Assembly (NCBI RefSeq): GCF_902388705.1
Contig: NZ_CABMQJ010000011.1
Location: 1-59,587 of the forward strand
Length of the DNA: 59,587 nt
Direction of reading: 5' to 3'
DNA from: an uncultured Alistipes sp.
GTDB taxonomy: Bacteria; Bacteroidota; Bacteroidia; Bacteroidales; Rikenellaceae
A program made the position numbers and the translations under genes. Below, piece by piece: positions 40,937 to 49,588 of the stretch (position 1 is the stretch's first letter; each line of letters starts with the position of its first letter). The notes below the pieces were generated by a model that worked only from the letters and a program-made list of their open reading frames with translations, was not told the origin of the DNA and searched no databases.

Positions 40937-42835
40937 CTATCTTTTGCGGCGTATTCCCGGTGTCGGGCGGGTGGTCTGATGCCCTTTCTCCGGGCCGTTT
41001 TTCGCGGCTCCGGTCGTCTGGCCGCCCTTTGCCGGGCCGTCTTTCGCCGGCCTTCCCTTCACCGGGCCGGTCGCGTGCCGGCCGCCCTTTGCCGGGTGGT
41101 TTTTCCCCGCCGGCATCCCCGGCCGGCCTGTCGGGCGCGGCCCGAAGAAGTAGGATTTCTGCCTGCGCTTCTCCTCCTGCGAGCGGGCGACGTAGACCTT
41201 TTCGTGCGTATAGGGATTCTCCCCGGTGTAGAACATCACCGACGAGAGGGTCATCGGCGTGGGGGTGAGATCCTGCACCTGTTCGAGGTTGAAATGGAGT
41301 TTCCCGAGCACTTTTTCCGACAGCGAGCGCATATCGTGTTCGGTGCAGCCCGGATGCGACGAGATGAAGTAGGGAATCAGCTGGTAAGGCAGCCCCTCGC
41401 TGCGGCAGATGCGCTGGAAGTCGGCGTTGAGCTGTTCGAAAAGCGCGAACGGCGGTTTGCGCATCAGCTTCAGTACGGCCTCTTCCGTGTGTTCGGGCGC
41501 GACTTTCAGGCGGCCCGAGGTGTGGTGTTTCACCACCGTGGTAAGATAGGGACTGTCGTCGAAAAGGTCGTAGCGGATGCCGCTTCCGACGAATGCTTTC
41601 CGGATGCCTTTTACGGCCCGGATTTTTTCATAGAGCGCCAGCAGCGGGCGGTGGTCGTTGTCCAGGTTTGGGCACATCTTCGGATGCAGGCACGAGGGGC
41701 GTCGGCATTTGCGGCACAGCTCCCTGTCGCGGCCGCCCATGCGGTACATGTTGGCCGAAGGCGCCCCCACGTCCGAAAGGTAACCCTTGAAGCCGGGCAT
41801 CGCGGCGATTCGCCGTACCTCCCCGAGAATCGATTGTTCGCTGCGCGAATTGATGAACTTGCCCTGGTGGGCCGATATGGTGCAGAAGGCGCAGCCGCCG
41901 AAACAGCCGCGGTGGATGTTTACCGAGTGTTTGATCATCTCCCACGCCGGAATCTCGCCCTTGCCCTCGTAGCGCGGGTGCGGGGCCCGTTCGTAGGGCA
42001 GGTCGAATGAGTGGTCGAGCTCCTCGGTCGTGAGCGTCGCGTTGGGCGGCGTGACCACCGCATAACGGTCGCCGACGGCCTCGATGAGCGTCGCCGTGGG
42101 ATCCATCAGGTTGCTCTGGGTTTCGATGACGGTGAAGTTCTCCCCGAAAGCCCGCTTGTCGCGCACGCACTCTTCGTACGCGTGCAGGCGGATGGTGTGC
42201 GCCGGGTCGAGGCGGTCGACATACGCCCCGTCGGCCATGAATGCCACCTGCCGCAGTTTGCGCAGCAGTTTGGCGTTGTATCCGTTGCGCATGGCCCGGG
42301 CTACCTGCTGCACGACCCGCTCGCCCATGCCGTATATCAACAGGTCGGCGCCCGATTCGGCCAGGACGGAGGGTTTCAGCGAGTCGCTCCAGTAGTCGTA
42401 GTGCGTCAGCCTCCGCAGCGAGGCTTCGATTCCCCCGATTACCACCGGGACGTGCGGGAACAGCCGCTTGAGTATCTGCGTATAGGTCGTCACGGCATAG
42501 TCGGGGCGGAACCCCGCCTTGCCGCCGGGCGTGTAGGCGTCGTTGCTTCGCAGGCGCAGGTTGGCCGTGTAGTGGTTGACCATCGAATCCATCGACCCGG
42601 CCGAAATGCCGAAGAAGAGGCGCGGCGCGCCGAGCTTGGTGAAGTCGCGCAGATCATCCCGCCAGTTGGGCTGGGGCACGACGGCCACGCGGTAGCCCTC
42701 GGCCTCCAGCAGGCGGCCGATTACCGCCGCGCCGAATGCCGGATGGTCGATGTAGGCGTCGCCCGTGAAGAGGATGACGTCCAACTGTTCCCATCCGCGT
42801 GCGCGGACCTCCTTTATCGTGGTCGGAAGAAACAA
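40937..42835 (-). CDS. YgiQ-family radical SAM protein
   Basis: The 632-residue product has an N-terminal cobalamin-binding-like part (VILFTGDAYIDHPAFGAAVIG), the radical SAM cluster motif CFGGCAFC and a YgiQ-specific Cys-rich patch (CRKCRRPSCLHPKMCPN). The role of YgiQ is unknown. The last ~70 residues are a Lys/Gly/Ala/Pro-rich tail (AKDGPAKGGQTTGAAKNG), long for this family. The only usual start is TTG at 42835; upstream in-frame codons read ELKIEQYALFLPTT with no ATG or GTG before a stop, so the true start may be TTG or a rare ATA or ATT. Confidence 0.88.
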   Translation of the reverse strand: MFLPTTIKEVRARGWEQLDVILFTGDAYIDHPAFGAAVIGRLLEAEGYRVAVVPQPNWRDDLRDFTKLGAPRLFFGISAGSMDSMVNHYTANLRLRSNDAYTPGGKAGFRPDYAVTTYTQILKRLFPHVPVVIGGIEASLRRLTHYDYWSDSLKPSVLAESGADLLIYGMGERVVQQVARAMRNGYNAKLLRKLRQVAFMADGAYVDRLDPAHTIRLHAYEECVRDKRAFGENFTVIETQSNLMDPTATLIEAVGDRYAVVTPPNATLTTEELDHSFDLPYERAPHPRYEGKGEIPAWEMIKHSVNIHRGCFGGCAFCTISAHQGKFINSRSEQSILGEVRRIAAMPGFKGYLSDVGAPSANMYRMGGRDRELCRKCRRPSCLHPKMCPNLDNDHRPLLALYEKIRAVKGIRKAFVGSGIRYDLFDDSPYLTTVVKHHTSGRLKVAPEHTEEAVLKLMRKPPFALFEQLNADFQRICRSEGLPYQLIPYFISSHPGCTEHDMRSLSEKVLGKLHFNLEQVQDLTPTPMTLSSVMFYTGENPYTHEKVYVARSQEEKRRQKSYFFGPRPTGRPGMPAGKNHPAKGGRHATGPVKGRPAKDGPAKGGQTTGAAKNGPEKGHQTTRPTPGIRRKR

Positions 42836-42955
42836 GGCGTATTGTTCTATTTTTAATTCCGGCGTATTGTCGCGCCGGCTGTTTGTTTTGTCTGCGGGCC
42901 TGCTGCCTGCGTCGGAAATTCGATCGGTGCGGGGCTGCCGTTATTGCGGCGGCTT

Positions 42956-44044
42956 CTACGCTTCGTCCGGCTCCGTCGACGCTGCGGCGTAGGTTTCCCA
43001 CTTGTCGAGCACGGCGCGGAAATCGCCGGGCAGCTCGCTTTCGAAGTAGACCGTTTCACGGGTCGTCGGGTGTACGAATCCCAGCGAGCGGGCGTGGAGC
43101 GCATGGCGCGGCAGTACGGCGAAACAGTTCTCGATGAACTGCCTGTATTTCGAGAACGTCGTGCCCTTGAGGATTCGGTCGCCGCCGTAGCGCTCGTCGT
43201 TGAAGAGCGGGTGCCCCTGCCACGCCATGTGGACGCGAATCTGGTGCGTACGACCCGTTTCGAGGCGGCATTCGATGAGCGTCACGTAGCCGTAGCGCTT
43301 CAGCACCCGCCAGTGGGTCACGGCGTGCTTGCCGTCCGAGCCGTCTTCGAAGACGAACATCTTCTGCCGGTCGCGGGGGCTGCGGCCGATGTTGCCCGTG
43401 ACGGTTCCCTCGTCCTGGTCGAAGTTGCCCCAGACGAGCGCCACGTAGCGCCGCTGGATCGTGTGGTCGAAGAACTGCTTGGCGAGTTTGGCGTGGGCCT
43501 GTTCGTTTTTGGCCACCACGAGCAGTCCCGAGGTGTTCTTATCGATGCGGTGCACCAGTCCGGCGCGCATGTCGCCCTCCTGGAACAGGGGCAGGTTCTG
43601 CAAATGGTAGGTGAGGGCGTTCACGAGCGTGCCGCTGTAATTCCCGTGCCCGGGGTGTACGACCAGTCCCGCCGGTTTGTTGACGATCAGCAGGTCGTCG
43701 TCCTCGTAGGGGATGTCGAGCGGGATGTTCTCGGGGATGATCTCCACCTCGCGCCGCGGGTAGGGCATCACGATTTGGATGCGGTCCAGCGGTTTGACCT
43801 TGTAGCTCGACTTGGCGGCCTTGCCGTTCACGAGGATGTTGCCGCTGTCGGCCGCCGCCTGAATCCGGTTGCGGGAGCATTTCTCCATGCGTACGGTCAG
43901 GAACTTGTCCAGCCGCAGCGGGGCCTGGCCCTTGTCGGCCACGACCGCGAAATGCTCGTAAAGGCCTGCGCCCTCGCCGTCCTCTTCGGCCGCCTGTTCC
44001 CCGTCGAGTTCGGGATCCTCCTCTATGTAGCGTTCGTCGGTCAT
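42956..44044 (-). CDS. rluD: RluA/RluD-family rRNA pseudouridine synthase
   Basis: The 362-residue product has an N-terminal acidic extension (about 40 residues), an S4 RNA-binding domain (LRLDKFLTVRMEKCSRNRIQ) and the catalytic domain with active-site Asp in LVHRIDKNTSGLLVVAK. LETGRTHQIRVHMAWQGHPL follows. RluD makes pseudouridines in helix 69 of 23S rRNA; the exact target here is inferred from the family. Its ATG overlaps the stop of the PASTA gene (TGATG), which suggests coupled translation. It is the last gene of the minus-strand unit that begins with tgt. Confidence 0.88.
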   Translation of the reverse strand: MTDERYIEEDPELDGEQAAEEDGEGAGLYEHFAVVADKGQAPLRLDKFLTVRMEKCSRNRIQAAADSGNILVNGKAAKSSYKVKPLDRIQIVMPYPRREVEIIPENIPLDIPYEDDDLLIVNKPAGLVVHPGHGNYSGTLVNALTYHLQNLPLFQEGDMRAGLVHRIDKNTSGLLVVAKNEQAHAKLAKQFFDHTIQRRYVALVWGNFDQDEGTVTGNIGRSPRDRQKMFVFEDGSDGKHAVTHWRVLKRYGYVTLIECRLETGRTHQIRVHMAWQGHPLFNDERYGGDRILKGTTFSKYRQFIENCFAVLPRHALHARSLGFVHPTTRETVYFESELPGDFRAVLDKWETYAAASTEPDEA

Positions 44045-45012
44045 CAGTCGAAAAATCCGTCGTTATCGGTCTGCGTCGCCGCCTGCGTTTGGGGCTGCTG
44101 CTCCCCGGCCGCCGCCTGTTCGAACTCGGCCTGTGCCAGCGAATCGGCGCGTTCGCGCTCGAGGCGCAGCCGCTCTTCGGCGGCTTCGCGCGCCTGCTTT
44201 TCAGCCACGGCGCGGTGCTTGTCGAGTTTCTTCGTGTCGAGCGTCAGTTTGAGATCCACGCGCGAGCCCAGCGCCGCACTCCGTTCGGCCGTGGGGCTCT
44301 GGACGTAGATGCGGGCGTCGCGCTGGTTGAGCAGGTTTATTCCCTCGTCGAAGTCGATTTTGCCGATGTTGAGCCCCAACTCCCACAGGCGGCCCTTGGC
44401 CTCCTTGAGCGGGAACCCCACCAGCCGCGGGATGACCGTGGTGCCGTAGCCGCCCTCGACGCCTACATAGAGCGTCACGCCCGAGCCCATTTCGGCCTCG
44501 ATTTTACTCCTCGGGGTTACGGGACGGCCGTCGCAGTACTCGTCCAGTACGTAGTTGGTCGCCATGTCGGCGCGGAAAATCAGCTCGTCGATTTCCAGTC
44601 CGGCGATTTCGAGCATGTTCTTGGCTTGCCGCAGCGAGCGTCCCGCCACATAGGGTACGGGCACCATTTTCTGCCGGAACGAGTTGATCGTGATGTATAC
44701 CGTGCGTCCGGGTTTGACCTCCACGCCGCCTTCGGGCAGCTGGTCGAGGACGATGCCGCCCTCGTAGGCCGGTACGAACAGCGAGTCGTTGATATGCAGC
44801 TTGAGGTCGTACTTGCGTGCCGTGCGCTGCGCCTCGTCGAGCTTTATGCCCGAGAAGTCGGGTACCGTGCGGCGGGCGCCGTGGCGCGTGCCGACCTGCA
44901 TGACGATATGCGCCGTGACGGCCATCGCCAGGATGATCGCCCCGATCAGTACGAGGTTGTAAGCCAGCCGGTTCTCCCGGAGCCGTTTCCAGTAATATGC
45001 CAGTTTCTCCAT
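44044..45012 (-). CDS. PASTA-domain membrane protein
   Basis: The 322-residue product has one N-terminal membrane helix (about residues 19-40). Three PASTA repeats follow: RRTVPDFSGIKLDEAQRTA, KMVPVPYVAGRSLRQAKNML and TTVIPRLVGFPLKEAKGRL. A highly charged, Gln/Ala-rich tail is at the C-terminus. PASTA domains bind peptidoglycan fragments or act as spacers. Unlike in Gram-positives there is no kinase or penicillin-binding domain, and the free PASTA protein of Bacteroidetes has no known function; a cell-wall sensing or scaffold role is inferred. It overlaps rluD by one base. Confidence 0.88.
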   Translation of the reverse strand: MEKLAYYWKRLRENRLAYNLVLIGAIILAMAVTAHIVMQVGTRHGARRTVPDFSGIKLDEAQRTARKYDLKLHINDSLFVPAYEGGIVLDQLPEGGVEVKPGRTVYITINSFRQKMVPVPYVAGRSLRQAKNMLEIAGLEIDELIFRADMATNYVLDEYCDGRPVTPRSKIEAEMGSGVTLYVGVEGGYGTTVIPRLVGFPLKEAKGRLWELGLNIGKIDFDEGINLLNQRDARIYVQSPTAERSAALGSRVDLKLTLDTKKLDKHRAVAEKQAREAAEERLRLERERADSLAQAEFEQAAAGEQQPQTQAATQTDNDGFFD

Positions 45013-45024
45013 TGCAGGGTAAGG

Positions 45025-46098
45025 TTATAGTTCGTTGTAAAAGGTGTCGCGTTCCACGGCGCGGCAGCCTGCGGCCCGCACGATGCGGTGAATTTCGTCG
45101 ACCGACATCGTCGGGCGGCGGTCGTCGGCCCCGGCCATCGAGTAGATTTTCGTCGTGTCGTCGATCGTGCCGTCGATGTCGTCGGCGCCGAATGCCAGCG
45201 CCAGCTCGGTCGTCGCCTTGCCGTACATCACCCAGTAGGCCTTGATGTGGGGAATGTTGTCCAGGTAGATGCGGCTCATGGCCAGCATCCGCAGGTCTTC
45301 GATTACCGACACTTCGCCGATTTCCGACATCGGGTTGCCGAAATTGCGGTATTTGAGCGGGATGAAGGCGTTGAATCCTCCCGTGGCGTCCTGCAGTTCC
45401 CGCAGCCGGCGCAGGTGGTCGATGCGGTGGCGGAGCTCCTCCACGTGGCCGTAAAGAATCGTGGCGTTGGTCGGGATGCCGAGCCGGTGGGCCGTTTCGT
45501 GCACTTCGAACCATTCGGTCGTCGAACCCTTGTCGGGGCAGATGCGGCGGCGCACCTGGTCGTCGAATATCTCCGCACCCCCGCCCGGTATGGCGTCCAT
45601 GCCGGCCTGCTTGAGCTGCCGCAGTCCCGCCTCGACGGATAATCCCGCCTTGCGAATCATGTACGAGAGTTCGATTGCCGTGAACGCCTTGATTGCCGCT
45701 TCGGGCAGCAGCGCCTTGACGCGGCGTATCATGTCGGTGTAGTACTCCAGCCCGTGTTCGGGATGCACGCCGCCGACGATATGCACTTCGGTGATTCCCC
45801 TGCCCTGTTTCCCGCGGACGATTTCTTCGATTTGGTCCATCGTGTAGTCCCAGGCCTCGGGGCTGCCGGCCGGCCGGCGGTAGGAGCAGAAACGGCAGTT
45901 GAACACGCACCGGTTCGTCGGCTCGATGTGGAAGTTGCGGTTGTAGTAAACTTTGTCGCCGCTCACGCGCCGTTTGGCCGCAATCGCCAACTCGCCCAGC
46001 AGCCAGAGCGGGGCCCCGCGCCAGAGCAGTTCCGCTTCGGTGTCGTCGATACGCTCCGCCCGGCGTACCTTGTCGGCTATGTCGTCGATACGCTGCAT
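45025..46098 (-). CDS. mqnE: Aminofutalosine synthase MqnE (radical SAM)
   Basis: The 357-residue product has the radical SAM motif in TNRCVFNCRFCSYRR and the family blocks EVHIVGGVHPEHGLEYYTDMI and TAIELSYMIRKAG. GMDAIPGGGAEIFDDQVRRRI and PTNATILYGHVE follow. MqnE joins 3-enolpyruvoyl-benzoate (product of MqnA) to SAM, giving aminodeoxyfutalosine. CofH and MqnC are related, but GGGAEIF and the CSYRR form favour MqnE. With mqnA at 477, it shows that this organism makes menaquinone by the futalosine route. It lies between lptG and the PASTA gene with gaps of one and 12 bases. Confidence 0.9.
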   Translation of the reverse strand: MQRIDDIADKVRRAERIDDTEAELLWRGAPLWLLGELAIAAKRRVSGDKVYYNRNFHIEPTNRCVFNCRFCSYRRPAGSPEAWDYTMDQIEEIVRGKQGRGITEVHIVGGVHPEHGLEYYTDMIRRVKALLPEAAIKAFTAIELSYMIRKAGLSVEAGLRQLKQAGMDAIPGGGAEIFDDQVRRRICPDKGSTTEWFEVHETAHRLGIPTNATILYGHVEELRHRIDHLRRLRELQDATGGFNAFIPLKYRNFGNPMSEIGEVSVIEDLRMLAMSRIYLDNIPHIKAYWVMYGKATTELALAFGADDIDGTIDDTTKIYSMAGADDRRPTMSVDEIHRIVRAAGCRAVERDTFYNEL

Positions 46099-46099
46099 G

Positions 46100-47203
46100 C
46101 TATTTGGGGGCTTTTCGGTAAAGGTAGACGGCGATGAACAGGTAGATGATGTTGGGCAGCCAGACCGCCAGTCCCGGCGGCAGGGTGCCGCTCTTGGCGA
46201 ACTCCTCGAAGAAGCGGTTGAAGAGGATGTACGAGAAACAGAGTCCCGTTCCGATGCCGATGTGGAGTCCCGTTCCCCCGCGCACCTTGCGCGAGGAGAG
46301 CGACACGCCGATCAGCGTCAGGATGAACGTCGACAGCGGGTAGGCGAAGCGGGCGTGCTTCTCGACCTCGATGATGTTGATCGAGTCGGAGCCCTTGGCC
46401 CGCTGCTGATCCAGGAATTCGTTCAGTTCCGAGATGTTCATCGTCTGGATCAGGTCGTTGATTTCGCCCAGTTCGGCGACTTCGAGGTTGATCAGCGTGT
46501 CGAGGTTGCGGAACTGCTCGAATTTCTCGACGCCCAGCGAGTCGAATTCGCGCTTGGTGTAGCGCGGCGCCGTCCAGCGTTTGGTTTCGGGGTTGAACTT
46601 CACGTCCGAGGCCTCGAGCGAGCGGGTCATCGTGCCGCTGTAGTAGTGTTCCAGCGCGAGGAACGACGCCTGCTGCGCCGCGTCGTTGTAGCCGCGTATG
46701 TAGGCGAACGTGCCGGGTTCTATCTGCCGGTAGATGTGGCGGCTGAACTTGTTGTTCTGCTTGCGCTTGATGTACTGCGATTCGAAGTTGACGATGTGGC
46801 GCTGCGAGCGCGGTATGAGCCAGAGGTTGAGCGTCAGCGAGAGGCTGCCGATAATCAGCGCGCCGAGGAAGTAGGGCCACATCAGGCGGCGGAACGACAT
46901 GCCGCCCGAGAGCATGGCGACGATTTCGGTCTGGTAGGCCATCTTCGAGGTGAAGAAGATGCAGGCGATGAACGTGAACAGGCCGCTGAACTGGTTGATG
47001 AAGAACGGGATGAAGTTGAGGTAGTAGTCGAAGATGACATCCTTGAGCGGGGCGTGCAGCTCCGTGAAGTCGTCGATTTTCTCCACGTAGTCGAACAGCA
47101 CCACGACGATGATAATCATCGCGATGGCGAAGAAGTAGGTCGCGAGGAATTTCCCCAGTATGTAGCGGTCTAAAATCTTAAACCCCGGAAATCGTAGTTT
47201 CAT
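46100..47203 (-). CDS. lptG: LptF/LptG-family lipopolysaccharide export permease
   Basis: The 367-residue product starts with FKILDRYILGKFLATYFFAIAM, the YjgP/YjgQ hallmark. It has three N-terminal membrane helices, a periplasmic beta-jellyroll (about residues 130-260), and three C-terminal helices (after EKHARFAYPLSTFILTLIGV). LptF and LptG with LptB move LPS from the inner membrane; sequence alone does not tell F from G, so the symbol is tentative. It follows tgt by only seven bases; this tgt, lpt order is common in Bacteroidales. Confidence 0.85.
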   Translation of the reverse strand: MKLRFPGFKILDRYILGKFLATYFFAIAMIIIVVVLFDYVEKIDDFTELHAPLKDVIFDYYLNFIPFFINQFSGLFTFIACIFFTSKMAYQTEIVAMLSGGMSFRRLMWPYFLGALIIGSLSLTLNLWLIPRSQRHIVNFESQYIKRKQNNKFSRHIYRQIEPGTFAYIRGYNDAAQQASFLALEHYYSGTMTRSLEASDVKFNPETKRWTAPRYTKREFDSLGVEKFEQFRNLDTLINLEVAELGEINDLIQTMNISELNEFLDQQRAKGSDSINIIEVEKHARFAYPLSTFILTLIGVSLSSRKVRGGTGLHIGIGTGLCFSYILFNRFFEEFAKSGTLPPGLAVWLPNIIYLFIAVYLYRKAPK

Positions 47204-47210
47204 GCTTCGT

Positions 47211-48341
47211 TTAAAGTCTTCGCGTCAGTTTTTGCACCGCCGCCTCTTTCCACGGTTTGAAATCCCCGGCGGCGATATGTTCGCGCGCCATTGTGACCAG
47301 CCGCAGGTAGAAGGCGATGTTGTGCAGCGAGGCGATTTGTGCCGCCAGCATTTCGCCGCATGTCACCAGGTGGTGCAGGTAGGCTTTCGTGTACAGCGTG
47401 TCGACGAATGCCGTCCCCTCCGGGTCGATCGGCGAGAAGTCGTCCTCCCACTTCTTGTTGCGGATGTTGATCACCCCTTGGGCCGTGAAGAGCTGCCCGT
47501 TGCGCCCGTTGCGCGTCGGCATCACGCAGTCGAACATGTCGACCCCGCGCTCGATTGCCTCGAGGATGTTCACCGGCGTGCCGACGCCCATTAAATAACG
47601 GGGACGGTCTTCGGGCAGTATGGCGTTGACCACTTCGATCATTTCGTACATCACTTCGGTCGGCTCCCCGACGGCGAGTCCGCCGATGGCGTAACCGTCC
47701 GCATCGTACTGCTTTACGTTTTCCGCCGCGTGCGCCCGCAAATCGGGGTAGGTGCACCCCTGCACGATCGGGAACAGCGCCTGGTAGTGCCCGTATTTGG
47801 GCCGGGTCTGGTGGTAGCGGTCGAAACAGCGCCCGAGCCACCGTTCGGTCAGCGCCAGCGATTTGGCGGCGTATTCGCGCGGGGCGTCGCCCGGGGGGCA
47901 CTCGTCGAAAGCCATCATGATGTCGGCGCCGATCGTGCGCTCGGTGTCAATTACGCTTTCGGGCGTGAAAAGGTGCTTCGAACCGTCGATGTGCGAACGG
48001 AAATGGCACCCCTCCTCCTTGAGTTTGCGGCATGCCGCGAGCGAGAAGACCTGGAATCCGCCGCTGTCGGTGAGCATCGGCCCCTCCCAGGTCGAGAAGC
48101 GGTGCACGCCCCCGGCCTTTTCGATAATCTCCATGCCGGGGCGCATGTAGAGGTGGTAGGTGTTCGCCAGGATAATCTGCGCCTTCGCCTCGTTCAGTAC
48201 GTCGCGGTGGAAGATGCCCTTGACCGTCGCGGCCGTGCCTACGGGCATGAAGATCGGGGTGCGGATGACGCCGTGGTCGGTCGCCAGTTCGCCCGCCCGG
48301 GCTTTGCTTGCCGGATCTTTATGCTGTAATGTAAACTTCAT
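47211..48341 (-). CDS. tgt: Queuine tRNA-ribosyltransferase without the zinc cysteines
   Basis: The 376-residue product has the Tgt barrel with the motifs PIFMPVGTAATVKGI, LTDSGGFQVFSLA, the nucleophile region MMAFDECPPG, FPIVQGCTYPDLR, YAIGGLAVGEP and GVDMFDCVMPTRNGRNG. The zinc site, usually C-x-C-x2-C, reads instead PEGTAFVD, so all three Cys are lost, while the downstream His (SLHNIAFYLRL) stays. The enzyme exchanges guanine 34 for preQ1 or queuine in certain tRNAs. MSM at 48347 is a possible earlier start. First gene of the minus-strand unit ending with rluD. Confidence 0.9.
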   Translation of the reverse strand: MKFTLQHKDPASKARAGELATDHGVIRTPIFMPVGTAATVKGIFHRDVLNEAKAQIILANTYHLYMRPGMEIIEKAGGVHRFSTWEGPMLTDSGGFQVFSLAACRKLKEEGCHFRSHIDGSKHLFTPESVIDTERTIGADIMMAFDECPPGDAPREYAAKSLALTERWLGRCFDRYHQTRPKYGHYQALFPIVQGCTYPDLRAHAAENVKQYDADGYAIGGLAVGEPTEVMYEMIEVVNAILPEDRPRYLMGVGTPVNILEAIERGVDMFDCVMPTRNGRNGQLFTAQGVINIRNKKWEDDFSPIDPEGTAFVDTLYTKAYLHHLVTCGEMLAAQIASLHNIAFYLRLVTMAREHIAAGDFKPWKEAAVQKLTRRL

Positions 48342-48355
48342 GCTCATATATTCGG

Positions 48356-48363
48356 CAAAAGTA
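48356..48363 (-). promoter_or_regulatory. Bacteroidetes-type -7 element for tgt
   Basis: The minus strand reads TACTTTTG, a match to TAnnTTTG, 14 bases before the ATG at 48341, so the transcript is nearly leaderless. Confidence 0.45.
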
Positions 48364-48409
48364 CGTAAAATAATTCTGATTTGGGAATTCTGAATTCTGA
48401 ATTGTTTTG

Positions 48410-48417
48410 TACCTTTG
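48410..48417 (+). promoter_or_regulatory. Bacteroidetes-type -7 element for glycosyltransferase gene
   Basis: TACCTTTG matches TAnnTTTG, 16 bases before the ATG at 48434. Just upstream, GAATTCT is repeated in tandem (48385-48403), a possible operator. Confidence 0.5.
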
Positions 48418-48433
48418 CAGATATTTCGCCTGT

Positions 48434-49588
48434 ATGCAATTTTTCGATACATTTCTGACGTGCTACGGTTGGGAAGGCATCGCCCTCGCGGGAGCGATGC
48501 TCGTCCTGTTCGGCGTGCAGCTGTACTACTATATTTTCGTTTACGGCCGCATTCCCGGCTACAAGAACAACCGCCGCGCCGCCGTGCTCGAGACCGACCC
48601 GCAGGTGTCGGTCGTCGTGCCGCTCTTCTCGGAGGACTATTCGTTCATCGAGGAGCGGCTGCCGCTGATTCTGGCCCAGAACTACCCCGATTTCGAGGTG
48701 GTGATCGTCTACGTGGGCCACGACACCGATTTTTACGAAGACCTCGTGCGCCTGAAGCAGTCGTTCCCGCAAATCGTGACCACCAAGATACACCTCGACC
48801 CGCGCTTTCCCATCTCGCGCAAGATGGCGCTCAACGTGGGCATCAAGTCGGCGCATTACGAGTGCATGGTCTTCACCTCGACCGACGCCTGCCCGCAGAC
48901 CGACCGCTGGCTGGCGCTGATGGCCAAGGGCTTTACGCGGGGCGAGATTGTTGTGGGCTACTGCGGCGTGGAGCGCAAAAAAGGATTTTCGAACTACATG
49001 ATGCGCACGTGGCGCATGATGCACTCCGCCGACTGGATCGCCCGTGCCGTGCAGCGCCGTCCCTACCGGGGCACGCTCCACAACTTCGGCTTTACCAAAC
49101 GCCTCTATTTCGGTGCCAACGGTTTCAGCCACCTCAACATGAACATCGGCGAGGACGACCTCTTCATGCAGAAAGTCATGACGCGCGACAACGTGAGCGT
49201 CATCCTTTCGCCGCGTGCCACGCTGCGCGAAAAGACGTGGGGCGGCATGGGCTGGTGGATGGGCCAGCTGCGCTATTTCGGCTCGGCGTTCCGCTTCTAC
49301 CCGCAGGCGGTCAAAAATTTCATCCAGTGGGAACTGGGGTCGCGCGCGCTCTTCTTCGCCACGGTCCTGTGCGCCCTGGCGGTGATGCCGTTCGAATACA
49401 AACTCGCGGCCCTCGCGCTGCTGCTGGTGCGCTATGTGCTGGTGGCGGTTCAGGTGCGGCGCCTGGCCCGGCGGCTGGGCGAGCGCGGCATCGCGGGTTG
49501 CTACTTTATCTACGACCTGTTGAGCCCGCTGTGGGCCCTTGCGCTCTGCATCCTGCTGGTGCGCCGTGACGACCGCGTATGGAGATAG
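48434..49588 (+). CDS. Membrane-bound family 2 glycosyltransferase
   Basis: The 384-residue product has an N-terminal membrane helix (about residues 13-33), a GT-A domain starting VSVVVPLFSEDYSFIEERLPLI with FTSTDACPQTD (the DxD-like site) and GEDDLFMQKV (probable catalytic acid region), and two C-terminal helices around residues 300-370. It likely adds a sugar to a lipid-linked glycan on the cytoplasmic side of the inner membrane; the sugar is unknown. The end of the gene overlaps the sigma-factor gene by 10 bases, so they are cotranscribed. Confidence 0.88.
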   Translation: MQFFDTFLTCYGWEGIALAGAMLVLFGVQLYYYIFVYGRIPGYKNNRRAAVLETDPQVSVVVPLFSEDYSFIEERLPLILAQNYPDFEVVIVYVGHDTDFYEDLVRLKQSFPQIVTTKIHLDPRFPISRKMALNVGIKSAHYECMVFTSTDACPQTDRWLALMAKGFTRGEIVVGYCGVERKKGFSNYMMRTWRMMHSADWIARAVQRRPYRGTLHNFGFTKRLYFGANGFSHLNMNIGEDDLFMQKVMTRDNVSVILSPRATLREKTWGGMGWWMGQLRYFGSAFRFYPQAVKNFIQWELGSRALFFATVLCALAVMPFEYKLAALALLLVRYVLVAVQVRRLARRLGERGIAGCYFIYDLLSPLWALALCILLVRRDDRVWR

